This document shows, piece after piece, positions 50,672-62,976 of a DNA stretch of 64,000 bases. A program made the position numbers and the translations under genes. The notes beneath the pieces were generated by a model. The model was not told where the DNA came from. It saw only the letters and a list, made by a program, of their open reading frames with translations, and searched no databases. The first letter of the stretch is position 1; every line of letters starts with the position of its first letter. Source of the stretch: Puffinus mauretanicus (lineage: Eukaryota; Chordata; Aves; Procellariiformes; Procellariidae). The stretch spans positions 310,001 through 374,000 of the forward strand of contig JAJKFH010002311.1 in NCBI GenBank assembly GCA_023333565.1. Direction: 5' to 3'.

Positions 50672-50810
50672 GTTCAAGGACATTATTTTATTTAATTCTC
50701 AGAACAAGAACACTAGCATCTTAGTTTTCTGTAGCCCAGAAAACAATAATCCGATAGAACTGCCGCTTCATAGAAACATAATCAACATCAAACCCAGGAC
50801 AGCTTTACTT
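50672..50810 (-). mobile_element. Possible MIR SINE relic
   Basis: ATTTTATTTAATTCTCAGAA ... TTTTCTGTAGCCCAGAAAAC ... CATCAAACCCAGGACAGC follows the order of the MIR reverse complement (TTTAATCCTCACAA ... TTTTACAGATGAGGAAAC ... caaacccaggac). It is very diverged. Confidence 0.35.
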
Positions 50811-52077
50811 CAGCTAGGGTAGGGAAAAGAAAAAAGGAAACAGTGGATTTTTCTCATAATTTCGCCTCACCCTCTCCTTAGGTATGACTGTTATACCCAG
50901 TCACGAGGGCTACACTTGCACTCTTCACAGTTCTAATAAACCTACTAAAAAAGGGAACTGAAAGTTACGTCTGCCACCCTGTCCCTAACTCACCCGATGA
51001 TGATTCCATAGCGAAGCCCTAAGAATACAGAAAGACAGACTGTTTCTTGGCAGCATGTCCAAAATAAAGCTTCGGGCTGCGAGTGCACATCACTCTCCTC
51101 CCCCCAGTAATGGAACAGTATTTATGGAGTAATAACACATGATTGCCCCGGGGGGGACACCCGAACGGACACCAAACAGGCTTTAAAGCAAGATGAAGTG
51201 GCAGCTGCGCAGTCACACAGGCAACAACCGTGCAGGCTCACCGACATTATGAAACGGAGCATGGTTCCTTGGGCTCATGGCAGCCTGGGTCCATAGACTC
51301 ATTCAGAACAGCACTTTGTGGACCCAGCAGCAAGTCTGGTCCTATCAGGCCCTCGGAGCAGTGAACCTGTTCCTCAGCAGGGCTCTTGTCTTTGCAGAAG
51401 AGGGGAGCTACATTCACCTCCAGTACGCCTGCCGATCTGCATACGGGCACGCTCTACCCTCAACACCCCCAACCCCGCCCCGTGCAAAGACCGCAAGTTA
51501 AGGGCTGGCTTGTGCACCCCAACACCACTGGTGCCAGCCCAGGATTCTTCCGAGACAGAAACAGAGAAATGAGTAGTTACAGCATCCTGGTTAAATTTGC
51601 GCCAAAAAATTCAATTTAGAGGGTTAATCCACAATTTATTACCTCCTAAAACATGGACAGAGGTAGCTGGGTGGATGCTCTTTCTTCTCTCAGGGCAGCA
51701 TTGGCAGGCATGAAACAATAAATTGCATGCCACTATATTCAAGCTCCTTGAGATATTATTTTTTAAATTATTTCAGAAATGGACCTCACAAGTTTGGACA
51801 GGCTTAGAAGCATTTATATCCTGCTTTTTATGCCCAGAAAGAGTAACTGGCGTACATGAAACTTTCTGGATAAACTCATCTTGACCGAAATGTATCCTCT
51901 ACAAATATTAAACCTGCATCACGATTTCCATTTGGGGAAGCAAGGACTCTGGAAGCAAGAACAACTCAGTTCTTTAGTTCACTGACAATGACAAATGCAT
52001 GTAGAATCTGTTGTCTTTTAATGCACATCAGAAGCACTTACAGCAATAGAAACGATATTGGCCAGCAGCAAAATTGC

Positions 52078-52096
52078 AAAAAAAAAAAAAAAAAAA
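52078..52096 (+). repeat. Poly(A) tract
   Basis: Run of 19 A. Confidence 0.9.
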
Positions 52097-55000
52097 GTTG
52101 AACAAAAACTAACCACCAAATTATACCTGCTCCAGTTACTCACAGAGAAGTCAGGAAAAAACGCTAGTGCTAAAGCAGTTATTTTTGGAAGTGTCTGCAT
52201 TCCTCTCTCTGCTTTCTTCTCCCCACATTTGCCTACACTGCAATGGCTCATGCCACCCATAGCTTTCTACAGACCTCCACCTCAGCAGCTCCCATGCCTT
52301 TACTGCAGTCACAGCCTCCAGCCAAAACATTACCCCAGGGGCTGGCTGCCCCCCCCAGTCCTGCTCTCCTGACTCCAGAGCCGGGGAGAAGGCATTCATC
52401 CCCTCGCCGCAGGCAGCGTGCTTCGAGCCCACCCCAGAGCAGGCATGGGACAGGAACGGCTGCCTCACCAAGGGGCACCCGCACGCGTGAGTACACGCTG
52501 ACAAGTCAGCCTGGCACCGCAGACTGTCTTGAATTGACCGTTTGAGGAAACGCCTCAAGAGACACCGGCTCCATTAACTGGGATCAGCTCACCTTTTCAG
52601 CCACAGCTATCACTACACCAGTCACCGCACACAGCTGATGGGGAGGGTTCCCAGCGTCAGGCAGCCGTGGTCCTCCTGTCCATCCCATCGCAGCCAGGTG
52701 ATGCGCCACATCCATGAGCTACCAAGCAGCTTTAATCATATGCTCATTTTCAGCCAAACCATCTCCCTGCACCGACATGCAGCCCTGCTCGCCCTTCTGC
52801 GAGTAAGCAGATCCACGCCATCAGGGCACGGCAAGCTGGAAACAGGACCACAGCAGCCGCTACTTAAGTCGGCTTAAACCCCACGAGTTTGCACCTGATG
52901 GTGCAAGAGCCAGCCCCCTTGAAAATGACAAAACATCACTCTTTAATTGCATCAACACATGTTGCTCATCAGCAACTACTGTTTTGAACTCGTTATCACT
53001 AGTACTGACCACACATGCATACCTGTATTTACAGGAGTGAAGTTTCACTGGCACTTTAGTGAAAAGCAGACAGAGCAGTAAAACATGTTCAACTCATTTG
53101 GGAGATCTGCAGAGGTTTAAGAGAAAAAGACACCAACATAACATAAGCACTAATTGTCATTAAACGAAGATTGAAAATAGAGTAAGAGCCATTTGAAATC
53201 TAAAGTGCCAGACATCCTTAAATGTACATGCACAATCCCAGGCCTGAAAATTTAGGACAGAAAGAAATACTTCACACACGAACGAAAAACTTCACAAAAG
53301 AAAGCTTCTCCAAGTCTGACAGACAGCTGTTCTAGCATCGCACTTGCAAATGATGGGTAAGCCAGCTGGATGTTTGTAATAAAACCTATGGCTGTTGTAT
53401 GCTTTCCGTAACTACAAGATGAAAACATAGTTATAAGCTCACACTGTTGAGCAGAGTAGCAATGTTTATATTCATTTATCAGAGAAGAAACAATACAATT
53501 ATGCTGGGACTATTGATTAGTTCAAATGAAGTAGAAATAAATATACATTGCATCCTAGGAAATTGTCAGATATGGACAATCTTTCAACTATACGATATGA
53601 GACATTACTAAGCTTAGGAGGAAAAATTAAAATATATAAAAAGTAGAAGCTGCTGATCATTTCAATCCATTCCGCTGAATGACTTAATGTGATCAGTAAA
53701 AGAGGAAGAAAAGACAGAAGTTCTGCCTCAAATATTTAAGACCAAAAGGTTTTCCTTAGAAGATTTTGTCCACATGCCCCTTTTCTTTTAAGGATATTAG
53801 ATTCAGGTGAACTAGTAGATCATAGTAGATAGCAGGCAGGTAGAAAAAACTCAGTGGCTGAATACAGGCACTTCCTTTTTCAAACAATGAGAAACATTTT
53901 AAATGTGTGTATCTGTACACAGAAACTTTTCTACTGAGCAATTATCTGATAAAATTATTTTTCACTATGACATTATAAACTTTAGGAATTATTATTAAGT
54001 CCTCTTACTCATTAGCAAGACCGCATACTCAAATAAGCAGTATTTCTCCATTTACAGCTACTGAAATATATACCCAGTGCATCCTGAAGAACATAATATG
54101 TATAAATGGATACAACCCTGCTGATTTTGGTGAAAAACGTGAAAGCCTGATTTCCTCGAAAGCCATCAAAGTACCAGTTTGTGGTAAAAGCTGAAGAAAT
54201 TCTCTGGTGCCCTCTGCTGCCAGCTGCCAGAAGTGAACTAGATCTGACATAGCTGGTTCCTCGCATGCACCCTGCATTTGATTTACTTTAAGCAAAAGTC
54301 AGCATGGGGAGTCACTGTGCGTCCACCCTGCGGGAAGCCCCCCGCATAAAATTAAAGCCACTGCGCCAATTTAATGAATATACCGATACATCTTATGCCC
54401 GCACTGGGCAGCCTAATACTCCTTCATTTCACTTACCTGTATGAGGCAAAATCAACATAAAGGTTTCATAAGTAAGTATCTACTATCCAACCTATTTCTT
54501 CTGAGCAGGCTCTAATCTCTTCTGATAACATCACCCTCTACTATCCACTAGTCATACATTTTGGATAAGTCTTTGTTTAGCTGTCCCTTGAAATGCTTTC
54601 TTGAAATACAGCCCAAAACGTTTTCTGCGACCATAGTCTGAGATTACGTGCCTGGAGCGCCTGGCTCATTCTGCCATCGCCCACTGCTCCTCTGACCAGG
54701 TCGTGGGTCGCTGTCCCCTTCTGTCACACCAGCGAGACCAGGGTGTAAACCCAGTCACCTTACGAACAGCGGCAGGTAAAGTGACAGAGTAAGGTCAAAC
54801 TACGGTGCAGGGATGAAATGAGCCGCTGGAGCAGACAGACAGGGACTTGGGCTTCCTGTTCTCGCAAATACACAGACTGCAGCATCTTTACCTTTCTTCA
54901 CCACCTCATTGATAACCTCTTGAGGAAAACTGCTAAACAACAGCGAAGGGTCTGCCCCAGGACTACCTGATACCACAACTATTTGAGCACATATCTTGCA

Positions 55001-55433
55001 AATCTCTCAGGAGATGCTTAACAAGACAAGAAATTACAAGGGGACTTACCGCACAGTAGGAGTGAGAAGGAAAGAGACGGCTCTGGCTCTCGCAGTTACT
55101 GAGGTGATGTGTTGCACATACCGAGGGTGTACTACCACTGACAACGGCTGCTTTCAGAAAACAACCACCTCTGCCTACATTTGGTCCATTTCTCCTCCTT
55201 TCCAGGCAGCCATGCACACCTGCTTTAGACACAACGCTGAATGAGTTCATTCATCATTTGCCCAAGGCCGCTCTGATTGCCTTGTAGTTTTTATTTGAGC
55301 ATATTAATTTAATAGGTAAAGCACAAGCTGTGTGTGCTACCTGAAGTTAAGTAGTGCAGATGCTATCTTGTCAAAGATACTGCTTTCTTCTGGACATCCT
55401 CCCCAACTAGAATTTTACTGTCAGCCTCTGAGC

Positions 55434-55448
55434 TTTTTTTTTTTTTTT
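55434..55448 (+). repeat. Poly(T) tract
   Basis: Run of 15 T. Confidence 0.9.
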
Positions 55449-56429
55449 AATACTCCTTTGCCTTCCAAAGTACAGCTTGGTTTAGACTTAATGAAGCTCT
55501 CAATCAGTTTCTTTCCCTTCCCCCTACTCTGTAAATAACATGTTCATTTCTACTATACTAGAAAAACTTCCCTTTTTTCACTGCAAATTGAGCTGTCATT
55601 TAGAATATACTGCCAGCAAACTTTCCCTCTCCAATGCAATACTATAACTAATAGCCATGTGTTGAATCATTCATAATTTTAAAAAAAGTAAAGACAGTGG
55701 TGATAGGAACTCATCACAGTTTCATCCCAATGCCTACTAGAGCACTCACTCAAGTTCACAAGAATAAAAAGTCTTATTTGATTCTTATTTTTGTTGAAGT
55801 ACCATACCACATCATGATTTTCTAGTGAAATTCAACTTGGATTGCCCAGTGCTCCCTCAAAACATAGCAAATGCATGGCAAATGAGAAAACTAAATATCG
55901 ATGGTGTGCACAAAGCAGAGGTAGAGAGCAAGCGTACTACTCTCTGGGTAAGACTAAACACTTTTATTGATCAACGGTATTGCACAAAACTCAAGAATTG
56001 GAAGGTTTGTACAGCTTTGAAAATTCCATTTCTCAAAGCCTTAAACCATCAGAAAAGTGGTTTTCTATACTTTTTTTCCAACTAGAAGAAGGAAAAAGAA
56101 ACACAGTATGAACTCTATCCTACTTGAGCAACTGCCATCTAGTCAAGTGGCTTTGTGGAATTCAGTCATTTGAGAGGTTTGCAATACAGAACTCTCCAGC
56201 TTTGCTCCACCTCCAGAACTCCCTGGGGCAGGGTATATGCAGTATCCTCACTCTGGCATATATGCCATTTTGCACTACTGAAACACTTCACCAAAAATTA
56301 CTTCTATGAATCTAGCCAATATAACATTTTTGACTAACGGCTGATGTCAAAATCCACCACAAAAAATAATTAAAGAGTTTGAGTTGTGCCTGTTTTTACA
56401 TCCAGCCAGTAATTTTGAAGGGAGCAGAA

Positions 56430-56555
56430 GTCAGGGATAAAGCCCCTTCCCGGCTGCGCTGCCTGCTGCAGAGCCAGCAGAGGGACGACCTGCTCCCCGG
56501 GCAGCGCCGGCCACGCTGCCCAGCCAGCTCGCCATGAGCCGGGCCGTTTTAAAAA
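56430..56555. promoter_or_regulatory. Small GC/CpG-rich patch
   Basis: About 125 bases with roughly a dozen CG dinucleotides (CCCGGGCAGCGCCGGCCACG) in an AT-rich setting. Its function is unknown; it is too short for a standard CpG-island call. Confidence 0.25.
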
Positions 56556-59249
56556 ATCGTTCGGTTCATTTTTCAGAGACACTCACTTCAATCAACCTCT
56601 CTGCGCCTGACAAAGGAGGTATCGGTACGAGAAGGAGAACAGGCTGTTTTTAAAACCCAGTTCCAAGGTAGCACACTCACTAGGGGGGTACAGCTGTCAC
56701 CGGAATTTTTCCATCAGTTAAAACGGGATATACCCTAACTCGAATTGGACTAGAAATAGTGCTAGTGGACTTAAAAGAATAGCTAAAAGGTAAACATTTG
56801 CTATCTTTGTCATCTGCAAGGCATATTCAGTGTCACATGTGCTCTCCTTCCATTGCCAATCCAGAGTAACAGAATACTGTCAATACAAATATGAATTAAA
56901 GAATTCAGCCACATTTCAAGTAGCCTTGTGCTCACCAGGGGTACACAGTATGATTTAAAATACCACCAGATGCCTGGAGCCTGTGTGACCTAGCGCTCAC
57001 ACCACTACCGCTAAATCACTGATCTTGGACACAGGAACTCAGAACACAAAAGGGGCTCCCATCTTGTCTGCGCCTTTCAGGCTGCAGGCTTTTCAGAAAA
57101 GAGCAGGTAAACGCAATAAACCCACAGGCAACCCATAATAAGCTATCATGTCATTGGAACTGTAGCTACCTGTTAATGAAAAACATCCGTAATTTTAACC
57201 GAAAAGCACTTTACCTTCCAGACAGCCACAATTTCCACTTACTTCACGATTTAGAAGGCAAAAGCAGCAACTAAGAAATTCCATCAGATATACCCATTTG
57301 CAGTACACACACAATCCTTTCTTTCTTTCCAAAAATGTTAGTTTAAATAAGAACATCCACAATGTCTTATTTCACACAACCAGTAATAAACAGAAGATGT
57401 TTTCTTCTCGTTTATACATATGCATTCACCTTTATTACTTGTGAGAGCATTTGGGTGTATATGCAGAAACTATTTATAAGAAGCGAGTCACCACTGTGCC
57501 AAATAACCCAACAGCCAACCTAGTGCTACCTTCAGAACTGCTGTATTTTTCTTATTTATAAGTGGGAAAAAACCAATCAAAAACCCAAGTCCACACTGGA
57601 CGTACCTTCAGGGAAAGATATAAACTTGTCCACTGAGGCAGACCGTGCTCAGCAAATAGACCAAGTCACTGGAGAAGTACTTCTACTTAGATTTCAGTAA
57701 TATGTAAAGATATTCAGGAGAGGAAATTTCCTTTTATATTCCAAGGTTCTCTAGGCCGTAACTGCATTTGCGTGCAGTGACTTGCGCAGTACAGCCTCCG
57801 TCATGATGATACTCATAGCATCGTTCCTAATATGTGAGTAAAACCGAAAGAGTAATAAATAATAACAACTGTAGTATGTTACATGACTAAGATTAATTAC
57901 ATTATAATTTGCATTACTTGATTACATACAAGAATACAAATACTAGCTGAATTCATTAAGACATTACCTTTAAGAAGTTGAGAGGGAATCAAAAGGAAAT
58001 AAATGTAAAATAATAATGTATGTATTATAATACCGTATATGTCAGGTGTTAAACATATGCCAATGCACGAGACAGCAACAACATTGTAACGCGTCTTTCA
58101 GAGTTAAGCATGCAAAGCTAATACTAAATTCACAAAATTCCAGTTTGCAATACTATTAGTCATCAGTATGTATCAAAGACTTGTAATTTTACAGGGCAAA
58201 ACATAAAACAGGTTATAAAAAACCACTTTTACCTACACCGACTAGCCACTTAACGTCCACCTCAACTAAAACGATGTAGATGAAATTCATGACGTTTAAC
58301 CATCACCTCGGATTGCTCATAGCTACTATTTCATTCTATATTCTAGTATACTTTGTGCCACTGTAATCGTAGTTCTATAAATTCCTGAACTCTTATATAT
58401 CATTAGTTACAATCGAAATGATTCCATAAGCTGAAAAGAACTTCAAAAAAGCAAAATCAAAAGCATTGAGTTTTCTTCGTTGTTACAGTCTTCAGAAGAA
58501 AAATACTAGTTTCTCTAGTGCTCTACACTGGTAAGAGACTTTCCTTGGATTTAATCAGGCAAGAAATGGCTTTCAAACTCTGCAAGCCTACAGGCCGTGT
58601 TTTGTAATGGTAAAGTTGATTAAAAACGGTAAGGAAAACCCACTGAGATGCAAAACACAATGTATGCCTCGTAGTTAATCTTTCACAGTTACAGGGTAAC
58701 TTACTATTCTGCCCCAGCATTTAGCCCTGCGTGACTCCACCATGAAGAGGCACATCAGCTGCCGGGGCCGTAACTTTGCAATTCTAACATCCTTCCAAAT
58801 GACTTTAGATTAACTCATTCTAAAGCGTGCAACTATCTAAAATATTTAGCAGTCACTTGACCTTCTTTCTCACAAAAAGGACGTTACAAAGACCAGGAAT
58901 TTGTCCTCAACACTTGATTTAATTTCTGAAGAGAGACAAAAACCCCATGTATTTGTCCATAATCCAGAAGCGCCGGTTAGGAACGACATGCAGAAATCCT
59001 AATGTTTCGTAGCGTGCGGGATACCACGAGTGTGTTAAAATCCTCAGACCGCGCTGTTGTGCCTTTGGGTGCTGACGTCTTCTTTTCTCTTTGCTGTGAC
59101 AGCGGCAAACACACAATGCAACCCCGCAAGTCAACCCTGTCCAAATCTACACCGGGATGAATCACAAGGCATGTTCCTCTGTTCTCAAGTGTTTATTTTT
59201 CAAAGCAAGGCCTATTTATCTGCACAGTTCCAAAGACAGAGCCCACTCA

Positions 59250-59575
59250 TCGTGCGGAGCTGCCTCAGAGCTTCGCTCCTTTGCCCCCCTCGCATCGTCC
59301 TTGCTGACCCGCAGCCGCAGCGGCATCTCCCCGCTGCCTTCCTGCAGGAGGGACAGTCGCCCGGCAAGACGCCGCAGCGCTGGGCTGCTGCTCCACCCGC
59401 GCGTCCCCTCGGCAGAGGGAAGAGACCTTCTCCCTTGCAGCCGGGCAGGCGGCGCGGGCGCCCAGGGAAATCCAGCCCCGACCCCACCGCCCGCAGTCTC
59501 CTGCCCGCCTTCCCGCGGGGCTGGGAGGCTCGGGGAGGACACTTGGGTACTCGCCTCCCAAGGGCAGGAAAGGGA
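59250..59575. promoter_or_regulatory. Intronic CpG island
   Basis: About 325 bases with roughly 30 CG dinucleotides by hand count and high GC content, including GCCGCAGCGG, CCGCGCGTCC, GGCGGCGCGGGCGCCC and CCCGCGGGG. It lies in the first part of the 37-kb intron, 3.3 kb downstream (transcript sense) of the exon ending at 62903. Such islands usually mark promoters, so an alternative NEDD4L first exon or an antisense transcript may start here. Long open frames cross it on both strands, but none resembles a known protein, and open frames are expected by chance in such GC-rich DNA. Confidence 0.6.
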
Positions 59576-62334
59576 GTTTTGGGGCAGGCAGTCTCCAACC
59601 ACTGCAGATAAGAAGAGGAATGAGGGAAGCGGGAAGATTTAAGAGACCACCAGCTGCTGCGAGAGACACCTCCTGTCACAAGTACGGAGAGGATGTTCAG
59701 GAGTGGAAGTGCAGAATTCAGCAGTTCCTCCTTCCCCCAGCAGCACTACTGATCCCAGGGGCGTTCTGCACCTACCAAGATGATCCTCAGCACGGCCCAC
59801 TGGGTTATTTCATCCTTTGCCACCGCTGCTGACAACGGTCTCAGTTACCACGCACCGCCTAGCAGCCCGCAGCCACCGCACTTACAGATTCAAATCACTC
59901 TCACATCAGACACCAGCCTGCGGCTGTGTGCGGGAAGTTACACCATATCACCAGTCAACTTGAAAGAGTTCACGATCTCATGGAAATTATTTATGGGAGA
60001 GAGGGAAACAACAGAATGTCACGGTCTACATCCACACCAGGAGAAGAAAATACACACAGACAGGACTAGTTACTGCTATTTTTTAGGGATCCTGAACATA
60101 CGCTACACAGTAAAAAACTATGTGTACAGTTCTAACGCCCGTAAATTTTCCTTATCCTCTTGCTTAGGTCAAACATTACATGTTTCTCTTCCGTCGCCCC
60201 AAATGAGAATTTAATCACCTACTCCGTACTGATCCTCAACAGAGCTGTTAATGGGATAGTTATTACACAGCTATGTTAGAATGATACCACCTGTAGCAAC
60301 TTAAATCACACTTAAGATTCAAGCAGCACGAAATGTTAGTATCTCAGCAAGGTATGCGAGGCCCCTAAAACAAACAGAAAAATTAAATTGGAACTTTAGC
60401 CAAAAAAAGAGAACTTTCTGAAAGCTTGCCAATACAGCAATACAAGCATTTCACTAAGTTTATAATACATGATGCTGTTAGTCTCAGCTTTTACTAAAGA
60501 ACTGTTTAAAACAAAGTTAAAAACAGAAGTTGGGAATATGTTTTTAACTCTTTGGTTTTATGGAAATCCTACTGACCTGAGACCAATTTACTTAAATATT
60601 TAAGGGCCACATCAATAGAACTCAGTTCAAATTTCACTTGGTTTTAACTTTATGCATTTTAAAAGACAAAAGGTATTTTTACAATTTATCAATTCCTAAG
60701 CAAATCTTAGGAGTTCTTTTGAACACGACATCTTAAATATTTACAAAAGTTCTGTGAGAAGTGTGGCTGAAGGAGATACTACAATGCCGGAGATTCAGCT
60801 GTAAAGTTTCCAATGTATCCTTAATGACTCAAATGAACACTAGAAAGATTCCCACTTGTCTCAGATTACTTCTGTGAATTTGCCACAGCACTTCAACATT
60901 TATATAAAGTTCCTCTTAATGAGCAGATTCAATATTCCAACAACTAGCTTTGCTTTTTCAAAAGAAGTGGTAAAATCTGAAGTTCTGGAAATAATGCAGA
61001 AACAAAATCCAGCCAATTAAATATATCAAGTAAACCAAAAAATCTGTAATCATATGAAAAGGCCAAATTAAACGAGATCCAGAAAAAGCAAAGTTAGCAC
61101 ATAAATATGGCAATTCTAGGGTTCATATTTGCAATAGAAATCTTGTTTTCTCTGTGCCTTAGTCACATCTCTTCTCTAGAATTTGCTCCTCCTCTCTTTT
61201 ATTTTGGTACTGCAGCATCTCAACGCCCACTGCAGGAGCCTATGAGGTAGATGCTAATGTTGTGAGCAAGCAGTAGTACTCCTACAGTGCGACCCAGCGA
61301 CACTATTAACAGTACTACCTTGGATCTCCTCAGCAAGCACTACGTGTCCGACTACATCTACACAGGAGCTGCTTCTTTTGCTGCTTATGGTCAGCATCAA
61401 AAGCTGTTCTTCAAAATAGCAAATTTGGGGAAAGAAAATAAAAAAGCTTTGTCTTACCATATTCTGGACACAGCTACCAAAGGAACGTTTGTTGCAAATT
61501 TCACAAAAAAAATTAAGGTTGATTAAACTTTTAATTGCTGCTTTCATGTAGTTTCAAGCTAGATATGCAAGCTAATGAACAATTTGTAAGCATCATTAAA
61601 GAAATACAGGAAAATCCACAGGGAGGCTCATTTATACGTTAAGAAATTAGTCATTTCAATAACAGCTAAATTGGATACCACTAATTTCAAACTGATAAAA
61701 AACTTCCAAGTAGATTAGAGCATTTGCAGTAAAGAATTTCCTCGCACTTAGGCTTGAGATAGCAAGAGTGTCAAACCTGAATTAACCTTTGGAAAAAAAA
61801 AAATAATAGTGTTTTCCGCTTGTTTTGGCTTCAGAACCAGCTTCTCCCCCAATTACTACCTGATTTGATTCTTTCAGTCATTGCACAGCAAGCCTAGACT
61901 TGGAGAAAAGCTATTCCTACACCTGTGACTAATTCTTTCAAAACAAAAGACTTGACAACATACAAAGTGACTGTATCTGTATCTTTCCATTAGACCATTT
62001 AAAACCAGTTTTCTTGTTTGACAATTGTTATGTTGTCCAAAGACCATGCAAACTATGGTCTGTTCACCCCTCTTTTAATACACTGATGAACAGGGAAGCA
62101 AGCATATGAAGACTGCCTTAGGCACTCCAAAAACTTCTCTTTTGCCTCTCAAGTCCCCAATTTAAAACTCAAGGTGGTTCAAGGCTCAACTGGAATTAAA
62201 ACCTGGGCTTGCCATAGCCTAACAGAAAAGCACTAAGTCAGCACAGTTTACTGAACTCTTTTCTACGTTAGTGCTTACTGCTAGCCTTCTCGTAGCATAG
62301 GCTGAACAGAGGAAAAAATTTTTATTGCCTTTCT
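59576..62334. other. Intron segment, no gene
   Basis: About 2.8 kb, AT-rich beyond the CpG-island shore. No exon or repeat was recognised. Confidence 0.7.
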
Positions 62335-62398
62335 CTCTAGAAGGTGGACTCAGTGATCCTTATGGGTCCCTTCCAACCTGAGATATTCTATGATTCTA
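62335..62398 (+). mobile_element. CR1 LINE 3' tail
   Basis: CTAGAAGGTGGACTCAGTGA, TCCTTATGGGTCCCTTCCAA, CCTGAGATATTCTATGATTC, TA. Only the last 60 or so bases of a CR1 copy are present, on the plus strand. Confidence 0.9.
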
Positions 62399-62902
62399 AG
62401 GTACCATCCTTAGGAACTGGCACCTGGATACGTCCGAGACCGAGAAAATCCACAGTCTGGCTACAGTCAGACTTCAATGCCTGGCCCCTCAAAGACTGGT
62501 ACTGAAAGCCAGCAGGGAAAGTAGAGCTTCCTCAAAATAAGACTCTCCTGGTCTTTTGGCTGGCTTTTGGTCTTTCTTGCATTATGTGGGGCATATGGGG
62601 AAATAGGTGGGAGTCATTTTAAGTATTGCCAAATACTGCCAAAGTTTGAGCTGCTCCTCACACGCTCACGGAGCTAAGGCAGACGGTGAACTCGGTAATG
62701 GCTTCCTGCGGTGGGAGAGGGCATGAACAGCCGCTGCTGTGATTAATGGCTTTCTTGCCAACACACAGTCCACAATTTGCACTGGCTGTAATCAAGTAAT
62801 AGGATGTCTCATCATGTCTATGAACAATCAATTATAAAGCGTCCTTGCTCTGCTAAGTTTATTCTGTTTAAATGCATAAAATAGTCAGTGCAGAACACCT
62901 AC
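62399..62902. other. Intron segment next to the 62.9-kb exon
   Basis: About 500 bases of intron immediately downstream (transcript sense) of the donor at 62902. Nothing else was recognised. Confidence 0.7.
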
Positions 62903-62976
62903 CTGGCTCCGAAGATGTCTTTTTTCGCTAGATCAATGCCAGAAACCACCTTTACCCTGAGGATACGAGATTCCTC
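62903..62976 (-). CDS. NEDD4L: NEDD4L coding exon (C2 domain, first strands)
   Basis: Internal coding exon of 74 nt. Read on the minus strand it encodes EESRILRVKVVSGIDLAKKD followed by IFGA plus two bases (AG) of a split Ser codon. This is the start of the C2 domain of NEDD4L, aligning with about residues 17-41 of the human protein (recalled). The acceptor is a T-rich tract ending TTAACAG at 62977-62979; the donor is GTAGGT at 62897-62902. The exon ends two bases into a codon, and the exon at 25735 supplies the missing T, giving Ser. The Asp of AKKD lies in C2 loop 1, which in this family binds Ca2+ for recruitment to phospholipid membranes. The preceding exon with the canonical ATG (MATGLGEP... 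in mammals) is not in the window. NEDD4L ubiquitinates membrane proteins such as ENaC through WW and HECT domains encoded further downstream. Confidence 0.97.

Larger units (their letters stand above)
49867..59249. other. Intron segment, no gene
   Basis: About 9.4 kb. A weak MIR-like stretch lies near 50.67-50.81 kb, an A19 tract at 52078-52096, GC patches at about 52.38-52.50 and 56.43-56.55 kb, and a T15 tract at 55434-55448. No exon was recognised. Confidence 0.7.

Noticed and set aside
59057..59680. Long overlapping open frames on both strands at the CpG island
   Set aside because: They arise from stop-poor GC-rich sequence, are Pro/Arg/Gly/Ala-rich with no family resemblance, and exist in several frames at once.
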